A stretch of DNA of 6,439 nucleotides from Saprospiraceae bacterium (GCA_020849825.1 JADZFP010000442.1:1-6439), one strand, 5' to 3'; positions 1 through 5,660 are shown, counted from the first letter of the stretch. The notes: generated from the sequence alone by a model not told the origin. Program-made: numbers and translations.

Positions 1-50
1 AAATTCATGCTGAGTTGTGAGCGTTTGCGCGCGGCCATATTTCGTTGTTT

Positions 51-104
51 CGCCTTTTCTTTTAACCCTATAAGGGTTTTCAACCCTTATAGGGTTAAAA
101 GGCG
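51..104. repeat. Upstream RAYT-flanking palindrome (paired 15-nt cores)
   Basis: Two copies of a 15-nt core face each other: AACCCTATAAGGGTT at 64-78 and its exact reverse complement at 82-96, separated by TTC. The perfect inverted repeat extends to 20 bp per arm (59-78 and 82-101). A further CGCC/GGCG pair (51-54 and 101-104) closes the structure if 5 nt bulge out of the left arm. Each core is itself a small palindrome, AACCCT-ATA-AGGGTT. The same two cores, in the opposite order, occur just after the RAYT gene at 932-964. This is seen directly. That the repeats are substrates of the RAYT is inferred from how REP/RAYT systems are organised elsewhere. No T-run follows on either strand, so an intrinsic terminator is unlikely. 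Confidence 0.85.
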
Positions 105-200
105 CAATATGTTCGGGATGTTGAGATTTTGCAAAAGTAAGGCTGATGGATCAAACGCAATTTTTTTTATAAAAATAAAACAAAAAATGTTTAAATAGGG

Positions 201-208
201 TATTTTTG
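201..208 (+). promoter_or_regulatory. Candidate -7 box of the RAYT promoter
   Basis: TATTTTTG matches the Bacteroidota -7 consensus TAnnTTTG exactly and ends 52 nt before the RAYT start codon. The region where the -33 TTG should lie (about 178-182) is A-rich and has no TTG. The surrounding sequence (about 160-240) is very AT-rich, so a chance match is possible. No clear ribosome binding site precedes the ATG, which is usual in this phylum. Confidence 0.3.
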
Positions 209-260
209 TTTTGAGTTTTCTAAACCTTATTTAGTAACCGCCCAACCCGTTCCCCAACCG

Positions 261-905
261 ATGGAAGCCCGGGCCCAATTCGTTCCAACCGTATTTTACC
301 ATGTGTACAACCACGCCGTTGGCCATGAGAACTTGTTCCGCGAACCGGAAAACTACCTGTATTTTCTGCGCCGGTATTCCGAGCATTTATATCCTTTTTT
401 AGAAACCTATGCCTATTGCCTTTTGCCCAATCATTTTCATCTGATTGTCAGGGTCAGATCCAAGGAAGTATTATTTGAACAGTTTTGCAGGCGCCAGAAA
501 ATCAAGTACCCCGATTTTCAAGCAGCAATTATTGATGTATCCGAATTAAACTGGCATAAGATAGTTATGCAGCCATTTCAAGACTTTTTGAATGGGTATG
601 CACAAGCTTACAATCGCAGATTCAAACGCCGGGGAGCGCTTTTTCTCGATTATATCAAACGAAAATCGCTGGATGAGGACTGGTATCTGGCTCAGGCGAT
701 CCAGTATGTGCACAACAATGCAGTTCATCATGGTTTTGCAAAACAACCGTTGGACTGGCCTCATACCTCCCTGCACGCATTGTTCAGCAACCGCCCCAGC
801 CGAATCGAACGGCAAAAAGTTCACGAACTTTTGATGGGAAACAACCCCTCCGATCACTTTTCCAGCCACAAGGTTGATTTCATGTTGGCACAAGAGCTGG
901 CCTAA
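261..905 (+). CDS. REP-associated tyrosine transposase (RAYT, Y1_Tnp / IS200-like)
   Basis: The 214-residue protein belongs to the Y1 HUH transposase superfamily, in the RAYT branch that in other bacteria acts on REP palindromes by single-strand cleavage and joining. Visible motifs, in order: the N-terminal strand YHVYNHAV followed by ENLF (residues 13-26); the metal-binding HUH motif in LLPNHFHLIV with His58 and His60; an amphipathic segment FLNGYAQAYNRRFKRRGALF (109-128), matching the usual 'tqyfNrkykrrGhLF' block; the nucleophile segment AIQYVHNNAVHHGF, where Tyr149 is the likely catalytic tyrosine; and WPHTS near 166-170. Length is normal for the family and all catalytic residues are present, so the gene looks intact. 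It sits alone between two related palindromes (51-104 and 908-988), the classical arrangement of a RAYT with its repeats. Composition is more AT-rich than the adjacent parC. Whether it still moves repeats, or is kept for another function, cannot be told from sequence. Confidence 0.9.
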   Translation: MEARAQFVPTVFYHVYNHAVGHENLFREPENYLYFLRRYSEHLYPFLETYAYCLLPNHFHLIVRVRSKEVLFEQFCRRQKIKYPDFQAAIIDVSELNWHKIVMQPFQDFLNGYAQAYNRRFKRRGALFLDYIKRKSLDEDWYLAQAIQYVHNNAVHHGFAKQPLDWPHTSLHALFSNRPSRIERQKVHELLMGNNPSDHFSSHKVDFMLAQELA

Positions 906-907
906 CC

Positions 908-988
908 AGCCTATCCCCAGCCCTCCTCCCCAACCCTTATAGGGTTTGTAACCCTATAAGGGTTGGGGAGGAGGGCTGGGGATAGGCT
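908..988. repeat. Perfect 39-bp inverted repeat downstream of RAYT
   Basis: The left arm (908-946) and right arm (950-988) are exact reverse complements over 39 nt, separated by TGT. The inner 15 nt of each arm are the same cores as in the upstream palindrome, but in reversed order (AACCCTTATAGGGTT first). The outer 24 nt are a purine/pyrimidine-skewed block (TCCCC, CCTCCTCCCC on the left; its complement on the right) not present upstream. The repeat starts 2 nt after the RAYT stop codon. The right side is followed by an A-rich stretch (989-1000) and no T-run, so it is not a standard intrinsic terminator for plus-strand transcription, nor for the minus strand. It could extrude as a cruciform or fold as a very stable RNA hairpin protecting the RAYT mRNA 3' end. 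Confidence 0.95.
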
Positions 989-1026
989 AAAAAACAAAAA
1001 GTTTTATTTTTAATCCCTCTTTTCCC

Positions 1027-1034
1027 TACTTTTG
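1027..1034 (+). promoter_or_regulatory. Candidate -7 box of the parC promoter
   Basis: TACTTTTG is an exact match to the Bacteroidota sigma-A -7 consensus TAnnTTTG and ends 37 nt before the parC ATG. A T-rich stretch at 1002-1010 lies where the -33 element should be, but a clean TTG is not present. The 39-bp palindrome ends 38 nt upstream of this box, so the RAYT repeat forms the upstream border of the parC promoter region. Confidence 0.45.
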
Positions 1035-1071
1035 CCAGTTCCATCGCCCATTCACCCATTAAGCACTCGGA

Positions 1072-3771
1072 ATGGCCCGCGCAAAAAAAGACACTACCGT
1101 ACCGCCTACCACCTCCCAGCATGGAGAAGATCAGGTCATTACCCTTTCGGGAATGTACCAGAATTATTTTCTCGACTACGCCTCCTACGTCATCCTCGAA
1201 CGCGCCGTACCAGCCGTGGAAGACGGGCTCAAACCCGTGCAGCGCCGCATCCTGCACGCCATGTTCGAGCAACACGACGGCCGCTACCACAAAGTCGCCA
1301 ATCTCATCGGTCAGACCATGCAGTACCACCCCCACGGCGACGCCGCTATCGGGGAGGCTATGGTCAACATGGGGCAAAAAGACCTGATGATCGATTGCCA
1401 GGGCAACTGGGGCGATTATCGCACCGGCGACGACGCCGCTGCCCCACGTTATATCGAAGCGCGCCTGACCAAATTCGCCCTCGACGTGGCCTTCAACCAC
1501 GATACTACCGTGTGGCAACTCTCCTACGACGGCCGCAAACGCGAACCCGTCACCCTGCCCATGAAATTCCCGCTTGTGCTTGCACAGGGCGTCGAGGGCA
1601 TCGCCGTGTGCCTGAGCACCAAAATCCTGCCGCACAACTTCACCGAACTCATCAAAGCCAGCATCGCTGTGCTCAAAGGCCGCAAAGCCGACCTTTACCC
1701 CGACGTCCCCACCGGCGGCATGATCGACGTGCGCGACTACAACGGCGGCGCGCGCGGCGGCAAGGTGCGCGTAAGGGCCCGCATCCGCGAAATCGACAAA
1801 AAAACTATGCAAATCACCGAAATTCCTTTCTGCTTATACGTCAGCGACCTGATCGAAAGTATCATCAAAGCCAACGACAAAGGCCAGATCAAGATCAAAA
1901 AAGTGGTCGATAAAACCGCGGCCGAAGTCGATATCGAAATCGAACTGCAACCCGGCGTCAGCCCCGACGTGACCATCGACGCACTCTACGCTTTTACCGA
2001 CTGCGAGGTGTCCATTTCCCCCAACTGCTGCATCATCGTCGACAACCGACCGGTGTTCACCGATGCGAACGAACTGCTGCGCATTTCTACCGAAAACACC
2101 AAAGACCTGCTGCGCCAGGAACTCGAGATCCAGCAAAAAGAACTCGAGGAAAAATTGCACTTCGCCTCGCTGGAAAAAATCTTTATTGAAAAACGCATCT
2201 ACCGCGATATCGAAGAGTGCGAAACCTGGGAAGCCGTGCTTTCTACCATCGATGAAGGCCTCAAAAAGTATGTCGCCACGCCCGGCGAACCCGGATACGC
2301 CAAGGAGACGAAAAGAATCAAGTTGTTGCGCGATATCACGGAAGACGACATCATCCGCCTGACGGAAATCCGCATCAAACGCATCTCCAAATTCAACTCT
2401 TTTAAAGCCGACGAACAAATCGCCGAACTGGGCGCCGAACTCGAACAAACCAAACACCACCTCGCACACCTTACAGAATACGCCATCGCCTACTTCGAAA
2501 ATCTGCTCTCCAAATACGCCAAAGGCCGCGAACGCCGCACGGAGATCATTACTTTCGACGAAATCCGCGCCACCGAAGTGGTGGCCAACAACGCCAAACT
2601 GTACGTCAACCGCGCCGACGGTTTTATCGGCACCGGGCTGAAAAAAGACGAATTCGTGCAGGACTGCTCCGATATCGACGACATCATCATCTTCCGCCGC
2701 GACGGCGTGATGAAGGTCGTCCGCGTCGGGGATAAAACCTTCGTCGGCAAAGACATCGTACACGTTGCCGTCTGGAAAAAGAACGACGAACGCACCACCT
2801 ACAACCTCGCCTACGTCGATGCCAAAACGGGGAAAAACTTCGTCAAACGATTCAACGTCACCGCCATCACCCGCGACAAGGAGTACCAACTCGGCTCCGA
2901 CGCCAAAGGCTCCAAACTGCTCTACTTCACCGCCAATCCCAACGGCGAGAGCGAAGTGGTCAGCGTGACCCTCAGCCCGGGCAGTACCGCTAAAATCAAG
3001 GTGTTCGACTACGATTTCGGTGAGCTGGCCATCAAAGGCAGAGACTCGCTGGGCAATGTTTTGACCAAATACCCGGTCAAACAGATCAAACAAAAAGAGG
3101 TGGGGAAAAGCACCATCGGCGCCCAGAAAATCTGGTTTGACGACATCACCGGACGCCTCAATACCCAGGAGCGCGGACGCCTGCTCGGCGAATTCGACAC
3201 CGGCGACACCCTCCTGCTGCTCTACAACGACGGCTCCTACGAAGTAACCGACCCCGATACCAGCCAGCGCTTCGAGCCCAAGGAAATCCTTCACCTCGGC
3301 AAATTCCATCCCGAACTGGTCATCAGTGCCGTGCATTTCGACGGCCTTAAAGGCTGGACGATGGTCAAACGCTTCCGCGTCGAAACCAACAAACTGCGCG
3401 AACGCTACTCCTTCCTGACCGACCACAACAAATCGAAATTACTCTTTGCCTCAATCAAGGAAAATCCGCGCATCCGCTATACCATCAAAATCAAGGGCAA
3501 ACCCATGAGCGGCGAACTGAGCCTGGGCGACTTTATGGACGTCAAAGGCTGGAAAGCCGTGGGCAACAAACTGAGCGATCAGGCCCTGAGCGGCATCAAG
3601 GAAGTAGAATCGGACAGCCACCCGCCAAAGGCCGACAAACACGCTCCGGAAGCGCAGCAGACCGAACTGTTTGGTTCAAGCGAGGAAGCCTCCGCGCCGG
3701 CTGAAATCAATCCGCCCAAAGAAGACGGCAAGAAGATTTTCAAAGCAGGCGATACGATAGAGTTTGATTGA
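1072..3771 (+). CDS. parC: DNA topoisomerase IV subunit A (ParC-like)
   Basis: This is the cleavage subunit of a type IIA topoisomerase. With the ATPase subunit (ParE) it passes one duplex through a double-strand break to decatenate and relax DNA in the cytoplasm. At 899 residues it is longer than E. coli ParC (752). Landmarks: the winged-helix/breakage core near residues 25-180, with GLKPVQRRILHAM, the HPHGD motif (86-90) and AAPRYIEARL, where Tyr127 is the DNA-attaching tyrosine; AQGVEGIAV (171-179); coiled-coil dimer gate around 345-375 and 425-480; and a beta-pinwheel C-terminal domain from about 510 to 840. I see no GyrA box (QRRGGKG type), which favours topoisomerase IV over gyrase. The tail after about 845 is low-complexity, acidic and proline-rich, ending GDTIEFD. 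The start is the first ATG after an in-frame TAA at 1060-1062. A parE gene is not in the window. The quinolone-contact position equivalent to GyrA Ser83 is Ala91, with Glu95 at the acidic position. Confidence 0.96.
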   Translation: MARAKKDTTVPPTTSQHGEDQVITLSGMYQNYFLDYASYVILERAVPAVEDGLKPVQRRILHAMFEQHDGRYHKVANLIGQTMQYHPHGDAAIGEAMVNMGQKDLMIDCQGNWGDYRTGDDAAAPRYIEARLTKFALDVAFNHDTTVWQLSYDGRKREPVTLPMKFPLVLAQGVEGIAVCLSTKILPHNFTELIKASIAVLKGRKADLYPDVPTGGMIDVRDYNGGARGGKVRVRARIREIDKKTMQITEIPFCLYVSDLIESIIKANDKGQIKIKKVVDKTAAEVDIEIELQPGVSPDVTIDALYAFTDCEVSISPNCCIIVDNRPVFTDANELLRISTENTKDLLRQELEIQQKELEEKLHFASLEKIFIEKRIYRDIEECETWEAVLSTIDEGLKKYVATPGEPGYAKETKRIKLLRDITEDDIIRLTEIRIKRISKFNSFKADEQIAELGAELEQTKHHLAHLTEYAIAYFENLLSKYAKGRERRTEIITFDEIRATEVVANNAKLYVNRADGFIGTGLKKDEFVQDCSDIDDIIIFRRDGVMKVVRVGDKTFVGKDIVHVAVWKKNDERTTYNLAYVDAKTGKNFVKRFNVTAITRDKEYQLGSDAKGSKLLYFTANPNGESEVVSVTLSPGSTAKIKVFDYDFGELAIKGRDSLGNVLTKYPVKQIKQKEVGKSTIGAQKIWFDDITGRLNTQERGRLLGEFDTGDTLLLLYNDGSYEVTDPDTSQRFEPKEILHLGKFHPELVISAVHFDGLKGWTMVKRFRVETNKLRERYSFLTDHNKSKLLFASIKENPRIRYTIKIKGKPMSGELSLGDFMDVKGWKAVGNKLSDQALSGIKEVESDSHPPKADKHAPEAQQTELFGSSEEASAPAEINPPKEDGKKIFKAGDTIEFD

Positions 3772-3793
3772 CGATCAATAGAGATTATTGAAT

Positions 3794-3832
3794 AAAAAAG
3801 GCGCAGGAACGGTTGTTCGCTGCGCCTTTTTT
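3794..3832. terminator. Bidirectional intrinsic terminator between convergent genes
   Basis: A 13-nt arm of six A residues plus GGCGCAG (3794-3806) is exactly complementary to CTGCGCC plus six T residues (3820-3832). Inside, GAAC (3807-3810) can pair with GTTC (3815-3818) around a GGTT loop, with one bulged G. The T-run on the plus strand ends parC transcription 23 nt after its stop. The A-run gives an equal T-run on the minus strand, so the same hairpin can end the SDR-DinB operon arriving from the right. Confidence 0.9.
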
Positions 3833-3834
3833 CA

Positions 3835-3885
3835 TAGAAGCCATCTTAAAAATACTCGCCGGGCAGATTTATTGTAAATGGCTTC
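3835..3885. mobile_element. Relic IS5-family end / 49-bp mini-element
   Basis: The 21 nt at 3835-3855 (TAGAAGCCATCTTAAAAATA plus C) match the reverse complement of the right end of the intact IS (6418-6438) at 20 of 21 positions, including the flanking TA. On the minus strand the segment reads TAT TTT TAA at the place where the intact transposase ends TAT TTT TGA. GAAGCCAT (3837-3844) is matched by its inverse ATGGCTTC at 3878-3885, so the 49-bp stretch 3837-3885 has inverted ends like a minimal MITE. The TA is present on the left but not on the right (CG follows). It lies between the shared terminator and the stop of the DinB-like gene. It is either a solo terminal repeat left by decay of a related IS or a very short non-autonomous derivative. 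Confidence 0.7.
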
Positions 3886-3889
3886 CGGT

Positions 3890-4456
3890 CTATTTGGCAA
3901 AAAAACGCCGGCTTTTCTCTTCCGCGAATTTCTCCGAATTAAAAGCCTGCGACCCCCCTTTCGGAATAGACAAGGTCTGCCAGTTTTCGCCGGTCAGCAT
4001 CCTGCACAAAAACACGATCTGGCCAGTATGGTAGGCGTAGTGCGCCAGTTGGCGATTGAGGGCTTCCAGCACCGTATGCCCCTGATTCCGGATATAGACG
4101 ATGCGACCCAGATCGGCTTCCGTCAACGGGTCGAGCGCCTGGAAAAAACAGTTCCAGCCCTCTTGCCAAGCGTTCAGGAGTTCTGCTTTCGAGGCATAAT
4201 CGTTTTTTTCAAATTCCGCATCGCGATTGCGCCAGGGCTTTTCACCGTCTTCGGTCAGAAAATTGGTAAATCTGCTCAGCATGTTGCCGCTCATGTGTTT
4301 GACGACGACAGCGACGCTGTTGCTTTCCGGAGTGGGTTGCCAGTGGATATGTTCGTCGCCGATCTGCGCCAGCGCCTTGTCGCCCAGCTCGCGATAATAG
4401 CGGAAGAGCGCGCGGGTGGTTTCCAGATAATTTTGTGCGGCGGAATACTCGTTCAT
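3890..4456 (-). CDS. DinB-superfamily protein (DUF1572-like)
   Basis: The 188-residue protein is predicted to be a four-helix bundle of the DinB/YfiT-like superfamily, closest by motif to DUF1572. Many superfamily members bind a divalent metal through three histidines, and some act as thiol-dependent transferases, but the substrate here is unknown. Seen in the sequence: ESNSVAVVVKHMSGNMLSRF (44-63) with His54, a DGEKPWRNRD block (70-79) typical of DUF1572 proteins, and LAHYAYHTGQIVFL (137-150) with His139 and His143. These three histidines have the spacing expected of the metal triad. No signal peptide or membrane span is visible, so it is probably cytoplasmic. The ATG is 8 nt beyond the stop of the upstream SDR gene on the same strand, so the two are very likely cotranscribed. 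The leader AATAGAAAAATCT has no strong Shine-Dalgarno. Confidence 0.87.
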   Translation of the reverse strand: MNEYSAAQNYLETTRALFRYYRELGDKALAQIGDEHIHWQPTPESNSVAVVVKHMSGNMLSRFTNFLTEDGEKPWRNRDAEFEKNDYASKAELLNAWQEGWNCFFQALDPLTEADLGRIVYIRNQGHTVLEALNRQLAHYAYHTGQIVFLCRMLTGENWQTLSIPKGGSQAFNSEKFAEEKSRRFFAK

Positions 4457-4464
4457 AGATTTTT

Positions 4465-5385
4465 CTATTTGTTTTTATAAAAAGCCACCGTTTGGGCGAC
4501 ACCATCGGCATTTGTTGTGGGTTTCATGCCGAAAGTCTTTTCAAATTTGGCCGACGACAACACGTAATCGTGGGTAAACTGGTAGTTCATTTCCACCAGC
4601 TCGCGGAAGAGTTTGTTGAATACCCCGATTATACGGAGCATGAACGTCGGTGTTGCCTGGTATTTGGGCTGTACGCCGAAACCCTTGGCAGCGGCTTCGA
4701 CCCAATCGCGGTTCGTCCAGGGTTCGTTGGATGTCGGCAAATGCCATACCTGGCCGTCGGCGCGGGCGTCGGTACCCAGAATAGCCAGTGCCGGGCCGAT
4801 GTCGTCGGTGTAGGTAAACGTGTGCACTTTGTCGGCGCGGCCCATCAAAAACGCCGATTTGCCGGCAGCAAAGCGTTCAAAAACCGTTGTATTCAGCATA
4901 GAGGTCGCGCAGCGCGGGCCGTAAAAATCAGCCGCCCGGCCGATACAGGCGCGCAGACCGCGTTCGCGCACGGCGTCGAGCAGCATTGCTGCGATTTGTT
5001 TGCGCACTTTGCCTTTTTCGCTGTTGGGGTGCATGGGCGTGTCTTCGGTCATCGGGCCCTCGACCAGGCCGTAGGCATACACATTGTCCATAAACACCAG
5101 TTTGGCCTTGTGCATCAGGCAGGCTTCGATTGCATTTTGCATGATGACCGGCCAGTCGCGGCGCCATACGTTGATGTCGTATTGCAGGCCCACCAACAGG
5201 TACACCACCTCCGAACCATCGACCACCCGCATCATATCCGTCAGGTTGGTCACATCGGCAGTCACGTGTTCCCAATCACCTTCGGCAGGTCGGCGGCTGA
5301 CGCCCCTGACGCGAATATTTTGTTTTTTCAAAGCTGCTGCCAGGCCGGGGCCGGCGGTTCCGTTAATGCCGAGTATGGTGTGCAT
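4465..5385 (-). CDS. Atypical SDR / NAD-dependent epimerase-dehydratase family protein
   Basis: The 306-residue protein is an extended-type Rossmann-fold SDR. The N-terminus has beta1 followed by G6-x-x-G9-x-x-G12 (LGINGTAGPG), the nucleotide-binding glycine motif. VRGVSRRP (26-33) ends beta2 with two arginines rather than an acidic residue, suggesting NADP(H) preference (inference). DVTN (44-47) is the adenine-contact motif. Later come VYLLVG (61-66), DNVYAYG (100-106), the central GRAADFYGP segment (149-157), HTFTYTDDIGPALAIL (188-203) and GQVWHLPTSN (211-220), all typical of epimerase/dehydratase-like members. The usual catalytic YxxxK is missing: the expected place reads S122-E-K-G-K126, and no YxxxK occurs elsewhere. 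The protein may therefore be an atypical SDR with different chemistry or a binding role. Length is normal. It is the first gene of the operon with the DinB-like gene. The ATG opens directly on the first Rossmann strand. Confidence 0.9.
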   Translation of the reverse strand: MHTILGINGTAGPGLAAALKKQNIRVRGVSRRPAEGDWEHVTADVTNLTDMMRVVDGSEVVYLLVGLQYDINVWRRDWPVIMQNAIEACLMHKAKLVFMDNVYAYGLVEGPMTEDTPMHPNSEKGKVRKQIAAMLLDAVRERGLRACIGRAADFYGPRCATSMLNTTVFERFAAGKSAFLMGRADKVHTFTYTDDIGPALAILGTDARADGQVWHLPTSNEPWTNRDWVEAAAKGFGVQPKYQATPTFMLRIIGVFNKLFRELVEMNYQFTHDYVLSSAKFEKTFGMKPTTNADGVAQTVAFYKNK

Positions 5386-5406
5386 GGTATTTCATTTTTT
5401 ATCAAA

Positions 5407-5437
5407 CGAAAGTACCGGGAGTAACGGCCGACTGCAA
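5407..5437 (-). promoter_or_regulatory. Candidate promoter of the SDR-DinB operon
   Basis: Read on the minus strand, TTG (5437-5435) is followed after 20 nt by TACTTTCG (5414-5407), which differs from the Bacteroidota -7 consensus TAnnTTTG at one position. The spacing matches the usual TTG-N19-20-TAnnTTTG layout. The -7 box ends 21 nt before the SDR start codon, leaving a short AT-rich leader. Confidence 0.4.
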
Positions 5438-5483
5438 CATGTTTCTGGCGAATGGGAGATTTGGATCGATGAACGGCCTGTCG

Positions 5484-5525
5484 CGCCGCTGTAGCGCCGC
5501 TGTAGCGCCGACCTCCAGGTCGGCG
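5484..5525 (+). repeat. GTAG-headed REP-like hairpin with tandem 11-mers
   Basis: CGCCGCTGTAG occurs twice in tandem (5484-5494, 5495-5505). It runs into CGCCGACCT-CC-AGGTCGGCG (5506-5525), a perfect 9-bp inverted repeat with a 2-nt centre. The hairpin is preceded directly by GTAG (5502-5505), and another GTAG sits 11 nt earlier (5491-5494). A GTAG foot followed by a GC-rich palindrome is the format of REP elements recognised by RAYTs in proteobacteria such as Stenotrophomonas. The resemblance in form is seen; that it is a functional REP here is inferred. It differs in sequence from the palindromes flanking the local RAYT. There is no T-run, so it is not a simple terminator. Confidence 0.75.
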
Positions 5526-5605
5526 AGTCTGAGCGCAAAAACAACCCGCGATTAACCTGAATGCTTAAAGCAATTCTTGTTGTCTCTCGATACGAGCTAT
5601 GGCTA

Positions 5606-5622
5606 GAAGCCATCTCAAAAAT
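5606..5622. repeat. Left terminal inverted repeat of the IS
   Basis: GAAGCCATCTCAAAAAT is the exact reverse complement of 6420-6436. TA (5604-5605) precedes it. Confidence 0.93.
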
Positions 5623-5636
5623 GGCATTTATTAACT

Positions 5637-5658
5637 TAGCGTAGAAAAGGCTACGCTA
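5637..5658 (+). promoter_or_regulatory. Leader hairpin just before the transposase start
   Basis: TAGCGTAG (5637-5644) and CTACGCTA (5651-5658) form a perfect 8-bp stem around the loop AAAAGG. The stem ends 2 nt before the transposase ATG, and the purine-rich loop is the only Shine-Dalgarno-like sequence, 10 nt from the start. In several IS families such hairpins hide the initiation region when transcription enters from outside the element, limiting transposase synthesis. The structure is seen; this role is inferred. Confidence 0.7.
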
Positions 5659-5660
5659 TT

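Noticed and set aside
7..198. 63-codon frame at the left edge
   Set aside because: It runs through the palindrome and an AT-rich tract, has no motif, and its composition looks non-coding.
908..988. The 39-bp palindrome as an intrinsic terminator of RAYT
   Set aside because: It is followed by an A-rich stretch on the plus strand and by no T-run on the minus strand. It lacks the U-tract a standard terminator needs.
937..1812. 291-codon minus-strand frame over the palindrome and parC start
   Set aside because: It is antisense to the conserved ParC N-terminus and the palindrome, with biased composition and no family motif.
1032..1913. 293-codon plus-strand frame overlapping parC
   Set aside because: It is an out-of-phase shadow of parC, very rich in R, H and P. 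parC itself is unambiguous here.
1834..3426. 530-codon open frame on the minus strand inside parC
   Set aside because: It is fully antisense to a well-conserved gene, and its translation is low-complexity (F, V, G, D, A rich), as expected from the mirror of a gene with C-rich third positions. No known motif is visible.
3878..4480. 200-codon plus-strand frame across the DinB-like gene
   Set aside because: It is antisense to a protein with the DUF1572 motif pattern and has no support of its own.
4492..5424. 310-codon plus-strand frame across the SDR gene
   Set aside because: It is antisense to a clear Rossmann-fold protein and shows no recognisable motif.
5484..5525. CRISPR-like array in the tandem 11-mers
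   Set aside because: There are only two adjacent short units with no spacers. The pattern is explained by a duplicated REP-like head.
5392..5613. 73-codon minus-strand frame upstream of the SDR gene
   Set aside because: It spans the REP-like hairpin and crosses the IS boundary, so it would be a chance product of the insertion.
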